Below are positions 1 to 9,515 of a stretch of 64,000 nucleotides of DNA, in pieces. The notes under the pieces are model-generated. The model searched no databases and was not told the origin of the DNA. It saw only the letters and a program-made list of their open reading frames with translations. The stretch spans positions 423,891-487,890 of the forward strand of contig NZ_JBEPMX010000001.1 of the NCBI RefSeq assembly GCF_040545925.1, given 5' to 3'. The translations under genes and the position numbers were made by a program. Within the stretch, counting starts at the first letter, position 1; the number at the start of each line of letters is the position of its first letter. Source of the stretch: Alkalibacillus flavidus (GTDB taxonomy: Bacteria; Bacillota; Bacilli; Bacillales; Alkalibacillaceae).

Positions 1-42
1 TAGTTGACTTATAATATCTGCCTGCGTTCGTTTTCTTGCCAT
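1..42 (-). CDS. Start of an unidentified protein, cut by the window edge
   Basis: Only 14 codons are visible, beginning MARKRTQADIIS. The ATG at 42-40 lies 8 nt after a good ribosome binding site (GAGGGTGA on the minus strand) that overlaps the stop codon of the upstream recQ gene, so it looks translationally coupled to recQ. The N-terminus is basic. In Bacillus relatives the recQ-like gene is followed by small membrane or LysM-type genes, but 14 residues do not allow a call. Confidence 0.5.
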   Translation of the reverse strand, partial: MARKRTQADIISQL

Positions 43-50
43 ATACAACT

Positions 51-1490
51 TCACCCTCTATTAAATAACGCGTTCAAACGACGCTGCCATGCTGTTTCGA
101 TTGGCACATCTGTCTGGTGGCGGGGTTTCCACGTGTCAAATGTAAAATCACAATGATCACAACAAGCTTCCGTTGGTTCTTGAATATTTGTCTGAAACAT
201 GTTGTACAACGATTCTCTCCGACATGCCTCTGTATGAACCCATTGCAAAACAGCCATGACGCTTTGTCTTTTCTTGACCAATCGTTGATCACGTGTTTGA
301 CGAATCCGATCAGCCATTTGTTTCTCGTCACGTTTTTCTTCTATTTGTTTATTTAAAAATCGATGTTGCGTTTCTGTTAAGTGATCATCGATTGTTGGGT
401 CATCTGCTAGAAACCGAGCGATCATATCATCATCAGGTAATTCCTGACCAATGAGTTGAAACGGCAACGATTCATCACCTCTCTGATATAATAAGCACGA
501 TAAGCTCGTCTCTCCGTCTCGGCCAGCTCGACCTATTTCTTGAATAAATGACTCTATATCAGATGGCATATGATAATGAATGACTAATCGGATATTTGCC
601 TTATCAACGCCCATTCCAAATGCGCTTGTACAACAAATAATATCAAGCTGATCATACATAAATTGTTGCTGAATTAACAGCCGTTCCTCTGACGTCATAC
701 CTCCGTGATAATAAGCAATCGACCGGTCTGGGAACTGTTGTTGTAACATATGGCAAACGTCTTCGCTCTTTTGTCTGCTAGAAAAATATATCATCGTTGG
801 TACTTGTCGTTTAGCCAAAATAGTTCTCAGTTCATCGTGCTTTTCATCCATTGTTTCGACTTGAACGGATGATAAGATAATATTCGGACGATCAATCGGA
901 TATATGTACGCTTGAAACGACGTATTAAAATGGTCAATAATATCCCGTTGAACAGCATCGGTTGCTGTTGCACTTAATGCTAATATCGTTGGCTCATTTA
1001 ATGCATGAAACACGTGATTTAATTTTAAATAGTCAGTTCTGAATTCATGTCCCCATTGTGATAAGCAGTGCGCCTCATCAATAACGAAGTACGACACTTG
1101 TTGTTGTTTTAAACAACTCATCACATGGTCCTGCTGTAACATTTCTGGCGAGCAATAGAGTAGCTTATACTGCGATAAACGAGTTAAGATTTTGTTTTTT
1201 TGCTCTATTGTATGCATACTTGTTAAAGACGCAACACGTTTAATACCTTTCGCTTTCAACCATTTCACTTGATCAATCATTAATGATATTAAAGGAGAGA
1301 CAACTATCGTTAAACCCTCTGTTACAAAAGCAGGTAATTGGTATGTAACGGACTTGCCACTACCAGTTGGCAGGGTTGCAAGTGTGTGTTCACCGTCCAT
1401 TATGGATTCAATAATTTCCTCTTGCCCAATACGAAAGGAATCAAATCCGAAATAATGCTTTAAAGCCTTATCAAGGTTAACATCAGCCAT
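51..1490 (-). CDS. recQ: ATP-dependent DNA helicase, short RecQ (RecS type)
   Basis: 479-residue superfamily 2 helicase acting 3'-5' on recombination and replication-repair intermediates in the cytoplasm. Visible motifs are Walker A TGSGKS (about 42-47), DEAH box at 138-141 followed by CLSQWGH, and motif VI GRAGRDG at about 320-326. Four cysteines at about 424-449, ending in CCDHC, suggest the RecQ zinc site. There is no C-terminal HRDC domain, so it is of the short form, like B. subtilis RecS (496 aa). The ATG at 1490 has an AAGGAGGAGG ribosome binding site and overlaps the end of the ypbB-like gene by 8 nt, so the two are one transcription unit, as in B. subtilis. Confidence 0.93.
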   Translation of the reverse strand: MADVNLDKALKHYFGFDSFRIGQEEIIESIMDGEHTLATLPTGSGKSVTYQLPAFVTEGLTIVVSPLISLMIDQVKWLKAKGIKRVASLTSMHTIEQKNKILTRLSQYKLLYCSPEMLQQDHVMSCLKQQQVSYFVIDEAHCLSQWGHEFRTDYLKLNHVFHALNEPTILALSATATDAVQRDIIDHFNTSFQAYIYPIDRPNIILSSVQVETMDEKHDELRTILAKRQVPTMIYFSSRQKSEDVCHMLQQQFPDRSIAYYHGGMTSEERLLIQQQFMYDQLDIICCTSAFGMGVDKANIRLVIHYHMPSDIESFIQEIGRAGRDGETSLSCLLYQRGDESLPFQLIGQELPDDDMIARFLADDPTIDDHLTETQHRFLNKQIEEKRDEKQMADRIRQTRDQRLVKKRQSVMAVLQWVHTEACRRESLYNMFQTNIQEPTEACCDHCDFTFDTWKPRHQTDVPIETAWQRRLNALFNRG

Positions 1491-2532
1491 GTATGTTCGC
1501 CTCCTCCTTTTGACCGACTTTTGCTAGCACCAAACGAATATGAAAGTATGTGATCTCATCAGTTAATTGATCTTTAATACGTTTTAATCGCATCGACGTT
1601 TCATTTTGTAAGACGTTACGAATCGTTTGTTCTTGATCATATGTGATGAATGGACGAATAGAAAACGTCGTATCCTTCATGGCTATTTCGACAATATGGT
1701 CTTCAATCGTGCTTCGTTTTAATTGTCGATGATTTATAATCGCATCCATTGTGAGACCTTTATTATATAACTGTCGTGTCTTAACAGCTGATTGAGTTAA
1801 ATGAACATTCTCAACTGCCGGCATTAATCGGTGACATATCGGGAATTGACCTGGTTCATTTTCGATCACGTCCATCCATTGATGAAATGCAGACATCATA
1901 TATAATTCAATCATGACTGCGTCTTTATGTTGACGTTCAGCTAATTGTTGATAACTTAAGCCTATTTGATCATAACCTGAAAATGTTTGTAACACGAGGT
2001 CTGCTTGATAGCTCGGTAATGATAAACATAATTGTTCTAACTCACGAAACAAAGACTCACCTTGGTCTTGTAATAAATGCTTTTGATGAAATAACAATTT
2101 AACCTCTTTTTGACTATCTTCATCATTTACAATAGGAATAAATTGCGAATGATTGTGCGCTAAATTCGAAACGGATTGGACTAATAAATGTAATTTAGAC
2201 ACAAACGGATGTGTCAAAACACCATATCGCGTTCCATTCAAAACAAACGGTTCTTGAAGTTGATGACAAAAGTCACGGCCTTTGTCAGTCAATAAAACGA
2301 GTGAGCTTTGACGATCGATATAGCCCGTGTTGCACAAAGTATCAATTGCTTCGTCGAATGTCGTAAGCTTTAACTTAGGTAACACATTCATATAAGGTGA
2401 TAACGAAAATAACTGACTATCTTGAAATGTTTGCGCTGATTTTTTGCCACGCAAAATATGATAGACCGATCTTGGGGTTCTTTCCCCTTCAATGTGTTTA
2501 AGCTTTAACAACAACCATTCTTCAAACGTCAT
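1483..2532 (-). CDS. YpbB-like helix-turn-helix protein
   Basis: 349-residue soluble protein of unknown function. The N-terminus (MTFEEWLLLKLKHIEGERT, then a SVYHILRGKKSAQT stretch) resembles Bacillus YpbB (352 aa), and the C-terminal region looks like the HTH segment annotated in that family (about residues 250-310). An open frame continues upstream to 2688 but would overlap fer. The ATG at 2532 has an AAAGGGG ribosome binding site and matches the family start, so it is preferred. The coupling to a RecQ helicase gene, kept across Bacillaceae, hints at a partnership in DNA metabolism, which is inference. Confidence 0.85.
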   Translation of the reverse strand: MTFEEWLLLKLKHIEGERTPRSVYHILRGKKSAQTFQDSQLFSLSPYMNVLPKLKLTTFDEAIDTLCNTGYIDRQSSLVLLTDKGRDFCHQLQEPFVLNGTRYGVLTHPFVSKLHLLVQSVSNLAHNHSQFIPIVNDEDSQKEVKLLFHQKHLLQDQGESLFRELEQLCLSLPSYQADLVLQTFSGYDQIGLSYQQLAERQHKDAVMIELYMMSAFHQWMDVIENEPGQFPICHRLMPAVENVHLTQSAVKTRQLYNKGLTMDAIINHRQLKRSTIEDHIVEIAMKDTTFSIRPFITYDQEQTIRNVLQNETSMRLKRIKDQLTDEITYFHIRLVLAKVGQKEEANIHG

Positions 2533-2568
2533 GTGTCTTACCCCTTTATCGTTACTAGCGACTATCAT

Positions 2569-2597
2569 TTGCAACACATTATTCATGCCGATAAAAT
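2569..2597 (+). promoter_or_regulatory. Probable sigma-A promoter of fer
   Basis: TTGCAA at 2569-2574, 17 nt, then TAAAAT at 2592-2597, about 50 nt before the fer start. Judged by eye only. Confidence 0.4.
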
Positions 2598-2614
2598 AAA
2601 CATAGACATTATTT

Positions 2615-2623
2615 ATTATAGCA
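2615..2623 (-). promoter_or_regulatory. Extended -10 element, likely ypbB-recQ promoter
   Basis: On the minus strand the sequence reads TGCTATAAT, a perfect extended -10, about 85 nt before the chosen ypbB start. No good -35 is visible, as expected for extended -10 promoters. It lies between the divergent fer and ypbB genes. Confidence 0.4.
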
Positions 2624-2650
2624 TGTCTAGACAACGGAGGAACGAATAAT

Positions 2651-2887
2651 ATGCCCAAATTTACAAAAGTTGACCCCGATACATGCATTGCTTGTGGTGC
2701 CTGTGGAACAAGTGCGCCTGAGCTGTTTGATTATGATATAGAAGGTATCGCTTATTATAAATTAGATAACAATGAAGGAAGCACACCTATCCCTGATGAT
2801 TTAATAGACGACTTTGAAGATGCGATAGAAGGTTGTCCGACTGAATCAATAAAAGAATCTGACCAACCTTTCTCATCTAGTTCATGA
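2651..2887 (+). CDS. fer: 4Fe-4S ferredoxin
   Basis: 78-residue cytoplasmic electron carrier. Near the N-terminus it has CIACGACG (Cys12, Cys15, Cys18), and the fourth ligand lies in EGCPTESI near residue 62, so a single 4Fe-4S cluster is expected, as in Bacillus Fer. The protein is very acidic and ends in a Ser run (SSSS) absent from the B. subtilis protein. The ATG follows the ribosome binding site ACGGAGG. Divergent from ypbB-recQ, the conserved Bacillaceae arrangement. Confidence 0.95.
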   Translation: MPKFTKVDPDTCIACGACGTSAPELFDYDIEGIAYYKLDNNEGSTPIPDDLIDDFEDAIEGCPTESIKESDQPFSSSS

Positions 2888-2935
2888 ATTTGCAAGAAAC
2901 CTTTGTCAATCTTTCTTTTCTTACCATTCAAAGAT

Positions 2936-2944
2936 TGGTATAAT
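2936..2944 (+). promoter_or_regulatory. Extended -10 promoter of ppa
   Basis: TGGTATAAT (TG at 2936-2937, TATAAT at 2939-2944), 33 nt before the ppa start codon. No recognisable -35 at the usual distance, so it would rely on the TG extension. Confidence 0.5.
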
Positions 2945-2977
2945 AATCAATGAACTTGAACATAAGGAGGCAATATT

Positions 2978-3472
2978 GTGGCAAACAATAAAATTATTGA
3001 CGTCTTTGTCGAAATCCCGACAGGAAGTCAAAACAAGTATGAGTACGATAAAGAAAAAGGGGTTTTTAAACTAGACCGTGTGTTATTCTCTTCACAATTC
3101 TATCCTGCAGAGTACGGTTATATCGATGAAACATTAGCATTAGATGGAGACCCGTTAGACGCTCTTGTTATCACAACAAACCCTACATTTCCAGGGTGTG
3201 TCATCGAATCTAAAGTACTCGGTTTCTTAAATATGATTGATGATGGCGATGAGGATGAAAAACTGATTGCCGTTCCAACAGAAGATCCTCGTTTTAAAGA
3301 TGTTAATACGTTAGATGATTTACCACAAGCTAAATTGGACGAGATTGCGCATTTCTTTGAAACGTATAAAGACTTACAAGGAAAAGAAACGAAAATTGGT
3401 GAGTATGAAGGTGTCGAAGCTGCAAGACAACTCATCGTCGATTGTTTAGATCGTTATCAAAATGATAACTAA
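2978..3472 (+). CDS. ppa: Inorganic pyrophosphatase, family I
   Basis: 164-residue soluble enzyme hydrolysing pyrophosphate to phosphate, which pulls biosynthetic reactions forward. The signature DGDPLDALV (about residues 56-64) carries the metal-binding aspartates; YPAEYGYI before it is also typical, as is the C-terminal YKDLQGKET stretch. Starts with GTG at 2978 behind AAGGAGG. B. subtilis itself uses an unrelated family II enzyme elsewhere, so this gene is a local difference from that map. Ends at a strong terminator. Confidence 0.95.
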   Translation: MANNKIIDVFVEIPTGSQNKYEYDKEKGVFKLDRVLFSSQFYPAEYGYIDETLALDGDPLDALVITTNPTFPGCVIESKVLGFLNMIDDGDEDEKLIAVPTEDPRFKDVNTLDDLPQAKLDEIAHFFETYKDLQGKETKIGEYEGVEAARQLIVDCLDRYQNDN

Positions 3473-3488
3473 ATAAACTATACTAATC

Positions 3489-3528
3489 AAACGGACCCAC
3501 AATATGATTCATTGTGGGTCCGTTTTTA
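3489..3528 (+). terminator. Terminator of ppa
   Basis: Perfect 15-bp stem (arms 3489-3503 and 3511-3525, loop of 7) running into TTTTT. Convergent with resE, whose stop codon begins at 3531, so it may also act weakly on the other strand. Confidence 0.9.
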
Positions 3529-5295
3529 TTATTTATATGATTCATCCATTGTAAGTGGAAGTGTAAAACTAAAGGCTGTTCCTTCTTGGTATTTACTACG
3601 CGCGATAATAGTACCGCCGTGTGATTCGACAATATGTTTCGCGATAGATAAACCAAGACCTGTTCCTTTTTTCGATTGATGTCTCGTCCGAGCTTTATCA
3701 CTCTTATAAAATCGCTCAAATACGAACGGTAAATCTTCTTCAGCAATACCAATACCATCATCTACAACTTCTACAACCATTTCACGCTCTTGTTCCCAAA
3801 CCGAAACGGTAATCATACCTTCTTCAGCCGTGTGCCTAAACGCATTATCAATAAGGTTTGTAAGTACTTGTTCAATTCGGTCTGGGTCAAATGGTGCTGT
3901 TTCATGATCTAGATCGATATTAGCCTCAAATTGAATCTGTTGATCATCAGCCAATGTCATAAATTTATTCATAATTCGATTGACAAATGGTTTAATCTCA
4001 ATCCATTCACGATTTAACTGAATATGACCCGCTTCCATCCGTGCTAAATCTAGCAACTCATTGACGAGTCGATTCATTCGTAAAGACTCATCATAAATGA
4101 TTTGTGCCAATTCTTGTTTTTCCTCTTTCGATTCAGCCACATCATCAACAATCGCTTCAGAATAACCTTGCATCATCGAAATAGGCGTTCTTAATTCATG
4201 CGACACATTCGCTAAGAAATCTTTACGCAGTTTATCGAGTTGTCGTTCTTCCGTCATGTCCCGAATAATCGCGACAACACCGACAACGACAGCATCATCA
4301 TAAAGTGGCGTCATCACTAAAACATACGAACGTCCTTGGACCGTTAACTCAGTAGATTGTTCTTGTTCACTATTCAATACATGATTAAAATGATCAGTCA
4401 CAAGATGTGGTAGGTGATCATTTGATAAATCATTTTCGTATTTCAATTGTTCCAAAAACTGTTCCGCTGGTGGATTAATAATTAATACGTCAAATTGTTT
4501 ATTAACAGTAATGACTCCATCAGCCATCGATTTAAGAATACTTGATAATTGAGATTTTTCCTGGTTTAAAGCTGTAATATGGTAATTTAGTTGACGACGC
4601 ATCAAATTAAATGAATTGGCCAATTCACCGACCTCATCATACGTCAGTACGGGAACTTTCGTATGGAATTCACCCTTCGCTAATTCTGAAGCTGCTTTAC
4701 GCATTCTAATCAGTGGCGCTGTGATACGCGTTGATAAGAAAAAGGCGAATATTGTTGTTAAAACAATCGCAATCGTTGCGGATAATAAAATAATATCAGT
4801 CGTTTGATCAGTTGTTTCTTCAACAACGTTTAACGATTGATAAACATAAATCGCGCCTTCTTCATCATGCGTTGGCACACCAACAATAATAATATCTTCT
4901 TCAGAGTTCGGCAAAGTCGTGATTTCACGAATTTGTTCATCTTGAGACAATGATTGATTTATATCGGATTGAGCGATAAACCAACTCGGTTCAATCGCTA
5001 GCTCTTGGCCTTGAGTCGGTTCGTTTTGCCAATAATCATGTTCATCGAAAAATATAGTCACACGCGTTGATGAATCCATCAATTGATTCACCGTATCAAT
5101 CCCTACATCTTCTTCCTGATAACTCTCGACTAATGATTGGACGCTCTCCGCTTGATTTAAGAGATTCATTTCAGCGTCTTCTATATAGAAGTTCTCAAAA
5201 AACTCTAATAGTAAGACCGTTAAGATCATCAAGACAAATGCCACAAGTAGAATGATGGTTATCCATAGCTTAAAAACAACACTTTTCCAGAACAT
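3529..5295 (-). CDS. resE: Sensor histidine kinase ResE
   Basis: 588-residue membrane kinase that phosphorylates ResD, controlling aerobic and anaerobic respiration genes. Order of parts: TM1 (about 10-32), an extracytoplasmic domain of about 130 residues, TM2 (about 167-188), HAMP (about 190-240), PAS (about 250-345), HisKA with the phospho-acceptor in SHELRTP (His366), and an ATPase domain with N-box NLIDNAFRH (Asn484), DDGIGI and GTGLGLS. Its ATG overlaps the resD stop by 1 nt (TAATG), so they are coupled. B. subtilis ResE has the same architecture and neighbours. Confidence 0.95.
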   Translation of the reverse strand: MFWKSVVFKLWITIILLVAFVLMILTVLLLEFFENFYIEDAEMNLLNQAESVQSLVESYQEEDVGIDTVNQLMDSSTRVTIFFDEHDYWQNEPTQGQELAIEPSWFIAQSDINQSLSQDEQIREITTLPNSEEDIIIVGVPTHDEEGAIYVYQSLNVVEETTDQTTDIILLSATIAIVLTTIFAFFLSTRITAPLIRMRKAASELAKGEFHTKVPVLTYDEVGELANSFNLMRRQLNYHITALNQEKSQLSSILKSMADGVITVNKQFDVLIINPPAEQFLEQLKYENDLSNDHLPHLVTDHFNHVLNSEQEQSTELTVQGRSYVLVMTPLYDDAVVVGVVAIIRDMTEERQLDKLRKDFLANVSHELRTPISMMQGYSEAIVDDVAESKEEKQELAQIIYDESLRMNRLVNELLDLARMEAGHIQLNREWIEIKPFVNRIMNKFMTLADDQQIQFEANIDLDHETAPFDPDRIEQVLTNLIDNAFRHTAEEGMITVSVWEQEREMVVEVVDDGIGIAEEDLPFVFERFYKSDKARTRHQSKKGTGLGLSIAKHIVESHGGTIIARSKYQEGTAFSFTLPLTMDESYK

Positions 5296-6011
5296 TACGT
5301 TTCCATAACCTCAAACTTATAGCCGACGCCCCAAACGGTGACGATCATTTTCGCCGCATCTTCAGACACTTTATTTAATTTCTCACGCAGACGTTTCACA
5401 TGAGTATCGACTGTTCTTAAATCGCCGAAAAATTCGTATTCCCACACTTCTTTTAGCAACTCTTCACGGTCAAACACTTTATCTGGTGCGTTTGCTAAGT
5501 AGAGAAGTAACTCATACTCTTTCGGTGTTAAACTAACTTCAATATTGTCTGCTAATACTCTGTGAGCATCTTTATCGATCGTGAGATGCGGAAACACGAG
5601 CACGTTCTGTGTATCTGGTTTTGTTTCGAGATACTTCGTTGCTGATGCTCGTCTTAATAAGGCTTTCACACGTAACACAACTTCGCGAGGGCTGAACGGT
5701 TTAACAATATAATCGTCCGCGCCAACCTCGAAACCGTGTACACGATTAGATTCTTCACCTTTAGCGGTTAGCATAATGACTGGTGTTGCTTTCTGTTCTC
5801 TTAATTGTGCACAAACATCGACGCCATCTTTTCCAGGTAGCATTAAATCAAGCAAAATGACATCATAATCCGTCGCTAATGCTTTATCTAATGCTTCATC
5901 ACCATCAACTGCTTCGTCAATTTGATACCCTTCGCGGTCAAGATATAACTTCAACAGACGACGGATGCGTTCTTCATCGTCCACTACTAAAATATTCGCT
6001 TCTTCTGACAT
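5295..6011 (-). CDS. resD: Response regulator ResD
   Basis: 238-residue OmpR/PhoB-type regulator. The receiver domain (1-120) has acidic pocket VVDDEE, phospho-acceptor Asp55 in LLDLMLPG, and LTAK. The C-terminal winged helix has the family stretch TPKEYELL and ends VWGVGYKFE. The frame opens 3 codons earlier, but that ATG touches the AAAGGAG ribosome binding site; the ATG at 6011 has a 9-nt spacing and gives a length close to B. subtilis ResD. Cotranscribed with resE and probably with resABC. Confidence 0.95.
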   Translation of the reverse strand: MSEEANILVVDDEERIRRLLKLYLDREGYQIDEAVDGDEALDKALATDYDVILLDLMLPGKDGVDVCAQLREQKATPVIMLTAKGEESNRVHGFEVGADDYIVKPFSPREVVLRVKALLRRASATKYLETKPDTQNVLVFPHLTIDKDAHRVLADNIEVSLTPKEYELLLYLANAPDKVFDREELLKEVWEYEFFGDLRTVDTHVKRLREKLNKVSEDAAKMIVTVWGVGYKFEVMET

Positions 6012-6038
6012 ATTAAACATCTCCTTTGTGATCGATGA

Positions 6039-7229
6039 TTAAGCATACGAGTGTAAGCCTGAGATTACGAGGTTAATGATGATAAGGTTAAACATAATAA
6101 TCGCAAACCCTATGACCGCTAACCAAGCAGACTTTTTACCATGCCAACCACGAGTCAGTCGTAGGTGCAAGAACACAGCGTAAAATAGCCATGTCACGAG
6201 CGCCCAAACTTCTTTCGGGTCCCAACCCCAGAAGCGGCCCCATGCTTCCTGCGCCCAAATCGCTGCGAAGATTAGTCCTCCTAATGTGAAAAGCGGAAAA
6301 CCAATCGCAATCGCTCGGTACATAATATCATCGACAACATCTGGTTTAATTTTATCAAATTTATCTTGTAATAAAGCGGATATACGGCGACCTTTTAATA
6401 GAAGTCTAAATAAGCCGTACATTAGACCACCTAAAGCTAGAGACAATGTTAATGTGTTTAGTTTAATGCCTGCATCGACACCTTGCATCCAGCCTGGTGC
6501 TTCGATTCCCGAATTGAAACGATTATCTGTTATTAATTCAGAATCACTCGGTTGGAATAAAGCTGGCATTTGGTAGTCGACTTCCACTGTCTGACCGTCC
6601 ACTTGTTTATTGAATACCGCTTCATAATCCATCGCCCCGAAACTCGTCGATAATATAATATAAGCAAGTGTTGACATCACACCAAACATAATTAACTCGA
6701 GAAATAAGGTCTCTTTACTCTTAGTCGATTGATCAACACGCTTAATTAAAAATAATAAACCTGCAATAAAACTGATCGATAAAATCGCTTGTGCCGTGGC
6801 TACTGTCGTCACATGAATGTATAACCAATTCGACTGTAACGATGGGACTAATGGTGATACCTCTTGCGGGAACATACTACCATACCCTATGACAACTAAC
6901 GACACAGGTAACGCAATAAGCCCTAAAGCTGGGATACCATATAAGAAATAAATCGCAACAAACGCACCAATTAGCATCATGCCGAAGAAATAAATATATT
7001 CGAACATGTTACTAACTGGGATATGGCCAGCTTCCAACCAACGGAAAATAAATGATGTTAGTTGAGACGTAAAACCAATGATGGTAAACGCCATCGCCCA
7101 TTTCGTAATTTTAGAACCACGATGGTCATCACGGTTTTTACCAAGGGTTAGTCCGAAGAAAGCCGTCGCAATTAAGTAAAGAAAGAATGTCATATTCAAA
7201 AACAAACTACTTAATTCATAAAAATCCAT
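6039..7229 (-). CDS. resC: Cytochrome c biogenesis protein ResC (CcsB)
   Basis: 396-residue polytopic membrane protein, heme-handling partner of ResB in system II cytochrome c maturation. At least eight hydrophobic segments are visible. The tryptophan-rich WWD heme motif WGRFWGWDPKEVWAL lies at about 328-345, with conserved histidines in the following FLHLR helix and the final GLHSYA. Start ATG has ribosome binding site TTAGGAGG. It sits 28 nt after resB, and together they attach heme covalently to apocytochrome on the outer face. Confidence 0.95.
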   Translation of the reverse strand: MDFYELSSLFLNMTFFLYLIATAFFGLTLGKNRDDHRGSKITKWAMAFTIIGFTSQLTSFIFRWLEAGHIPVSNMFEYIYFFGMMLIGAFVAIYFLYGIPALGLIALPVSLVVIGYGSMFPQEVSPLVPSLQSNWLYIHVTTVATAQAILSISFIAGLLFLIKRVDQSTKSKETLFLELIMFGVMSTLAYIILSTSFGAMDYEAVFNKQVDGQTVEVDYQMPALFQPSDSELITDNRFNSGIEAPGWMQGVDAGIKLNTLTLSLALGGLMYGLFRLLLKGRRISALLQDKFDKIKPDVVDDIMYRAIAIGFPLFTLGGLIFAAIWAQEAWGRFWGWDPKEVWALVTWLFYAVFLHLRLTRGWHGKKSAWLAVIGFAIIMFNLIIINLVISGLHSYA

Positions 7230-7257
7230 GAAAAATCCTCCTAAGGTGTACGATGTC

Positions 7258-8889
7258 TTACGTCATTTCTTGCTGGTCTTCAAACGTATTGACATTCGTG
7301 CCCTTTGTAATTTTTTCGAGTTCTTGGTTCATCCCGTACCAGTTTTTATTCGTATGGACACCAATGTGATAAACGCCATCATTCGGATGTATCCATATAC
7401 GACGGTGATACCAATACAATCCTTGAAGTACACCAATCATAAATATACCAGCACCTAAACCAAACAGTGGTAAGGTGTTATCTTTTTTCACTGTCAAACC
7501 TGAAGCCGATCGCTTTTCAATATTCGTAACGTTGAGTGAGAGTTGATTGTCTTCACTTAACGCTATTACTTCTTCTTGTAAATAAAAATAGCGCTCAGCC
7601 TGGTCAAGATTGGGATGATTGATAGAAAAGATAATCCCAGGATTTCTCGGAAACTTTGAAAATGACGATGGCCCTTCATCGGTAAACTCAAGTTCTGGGA
7701 ACCAACGATCAACGGTGATTGTCGTATCACTTTCATCTAAGTTAAACTCTGTTGGTGCTTCGTCAGTATCAAAGGTGAATTGCCCTAATGACTCACCATT
7801 TTGCTGCAAGTTAAACGAGATGGCATTGTATTCAGTTTCAATTTGCGAGCCTGCTTGATAAAGTGAGTAACCATTAAATGTTACCGGTTGATTTAACCGA
7901 ATTTCTCCCTGGGTCACTTGTTCTAACTCAGGTTCTTGCCCTAGGACTGGATCATTTGTTACTTCAAACACCGTCACATTCGTTTGAAAGTTTTTAGGCA
8001 CTGGATTTTCAACGTCTTCTAATGCACGCTTAAACCGTTCTTCTGTTTCTGGATCGTATACTTCATAAATAAATTCATTATTACGCACATAATATTCTTG
8101 GTTTGTCCCTGATATCGCCGTTGTCTCACCTTCTCGCACCCATACATAATCGTCGACATGCATCACATCAAACATACGGAAAATAGATGCAATTAATATG
8201 ATGATAAGACCGATGTGATTAACGTACGCTCCCCACCTGGAGAAGCGATTTTTCTCAGCCATGATGTGGCCATCTTCTTCTGACACGTTATAGCGTTGTT
8301 TCTTAAGATTTTGCTTAAGGGTTGCAACATCGTCATCTGTTAATTCATTATTAAGGCTCACTAAGCGTTGACGTCTGACAAATACTTCATGACGTTTCGT
8401 GTTTTGGTTTTTGAGTGCCCGTCGAAGCGGAATATAACGGTCAATACTAGCAATAATAATCGATATACCTATTAAGGCGACTAATGTGATATACCACCAT
8501 GATCCATACATATTATGAAATCCAAGTTGATAAAAAATCTGTCCTGTAATGCCATACTCTTGTTCATAAAAAACAGAAGGTGGTAATGGCGAATTCATAA
8601 AAGCCTCTTGCGGGTAAATCGTTCCTAATGCTGAAAAAATCAGCGTAATGGCAATAAGCCACACGCCCACTTTAACAGAAGAGAAAAATCCCCAAATTTT
8701 ATCAACTAATGTTCGTTTATACGTTTTAGAACGACGTGCACTACCTTCATAGCGCATTTCTAAAACTTGTTTCTCGTCGTTACCGTCTATATGCTGATTA
8801 CCTTCAATGGGTTTCCCGCAGGCTTCACATAGTACAGTTCCTTCTTTATTTTCGTGTCCACATTCGCATCGAATTGTTTGATTAGCCAT
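7258..8889 (-). CDS. resB: Cytochrome c biogenesis protein ResB
   Basis: 543-residue membrane protein of the Ccs1/ResB family, forming the cytochrome c synthetase with ResC. The N-terminus carries a small zinc ribbon (CECGHEN then CEACG, residues 8-25), also present in Bacillus ResB. TM segments follow at about 75-100, 135-155 and 215-235, then a large outward-facing domain (about 240-470), and a last TM near 475-495. Length matches B. subtilis (542). Ribosome binding site is GAGGGG. Confidence 0.94.
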   Translation of the reverse strand: MANQTIRCECGHENKEGTVLCEACGKPIEGNQHIDGNDEKQVLEMRYEGSARRSKTYKRTLVDKIWGFFSSVKVGVWLIAITLIFSALGTIYPQEAFMNSPLPPSVFYEQEYGITGQIFYQLGFHNMYGSWWYITLVALIGISIIIASIDRYIPLRRALKNQNTKRHEVFVRRQRLVSLNNELTDDDVATLKQNLKKQRYNVSEEDGHIMAEKNRFSRWGAYVNHIGLIIILIASIFRMFDVMHVDDYVWVREGETTAISGTNQEYYVRNNEFIYEVYDPETEERFKRALEDVENPVPKNFQTNVTVFEVTNDPVLGQEPELEQVTQGEIRLNQPVTFNGYSLYQAGSQIETEYNAISFNLQQNGESLGQFTFDTDEAPTEFNLDESDTTITVDRWFPELEFTDEGPSSFSKFPRNPGIIFSINHPNLDQAERYFYLQEEVIALSEDNQLSLNVTNIEKRSASGLTVKKDNTLPLFGLGAGIFMIGVLQGLYWYHRRIWIHPNDGVYHIGVHTNKNWYGMNQELEKITKGTNVNTFEDQQEMT

Positions 8890-8912
8890 TTAAACCCCTC
8901 GCGCTTTCAACC

Positions 8913-9449
8913 TTACTGAGGTAATATTTCTTGAAAATAACTTTCTAAGTCTTCTAATGTTACCGGACCGCGAACAATTCGTTCAATCGTTCCATCTGGT
9001 CTCACAAAAAACGACGCTGGTAAATTAACGACTTCATACACTTCCATCACCGTTTCTTGACGGTCTATCGTACTCGGAAAAGATAAATCTAAGCTGTTAT
9101 AAAAGTTGTTAATAACCGATTCATTTCGGTCAACACTCACAGCGACGATTTCTATCCCTTTATCTTTGTATTCTTGATACAATTGATCCATATAAGGCAT
9201 TTCTTTTTTGCACGGTTCACAATACGTTGCCCAAAAGTTGATCATAACGCCTTGTCCTCGTAAATCGTTTAATTCAATTGTTTCACCAGGTTGGTCAAGA
9301 CGGTCTAATTTAAAATTCGGCGCAGTTTCGCCTTCTTCTAGTTCAGGGCGTTGCGAATTAAAATTAACAATTAAGACAAAAACTAGTGTTCCTGTTAATA
9401 TTGCTAAAACTATACTTCTATAAATAAGTCGTTTTTTCTTTTTATGCAC
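8913..9449 (-). CDS. resA: Membrane-tethered thiol-disulfide oxidoreductase ResA
   Basis: 178-residue thioredoxin-fold protein that reduces the CXXCH cysteines of apocytochrome c outside the membrane. It has a basic N-terminus, one signal-anchor helix (about 11-30), and the redox motif CEPC (Cys77 and Cys80) followed by KKE, whose Glu83 corresponds to the functionally important Glu80 of B. subtilis ResA. GTG start at 9449 with GGAGGG. First gene of resABCDE; a TACAAT -10 is visible about 37 nt upstream but without a convincing -35. Confidence 0.95.
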   Translation of the reverse strand: MHKKKKRLIYRSIVLAILTGTLVFVLIVNFNSQRPELEEGETAPNFKLDRLDQPGETIELNDLRGQGVMINFWATYCEPCKKEMPYMDQLYQEYKDKGIEIVAVSVDRNESVINNFYNSLDLSFPSTIDRQETVMEVYEVVNLPASFFVRPDGTIERIVRGPVTLEDLESYFQEILPQ

Positions 9450-9515
9450 CGATAACCCTCCAATACTGCCATTGTATCATGGTTAAAATTAACGTCTCGA
9501 TGTCATGTTTGAACA

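Noticed and set aside
3118..3435. Long antisense frame inside ppa
   Set aside because: Shadow of a well-supported gene; no ribosome binding site and Ser-rich translation.
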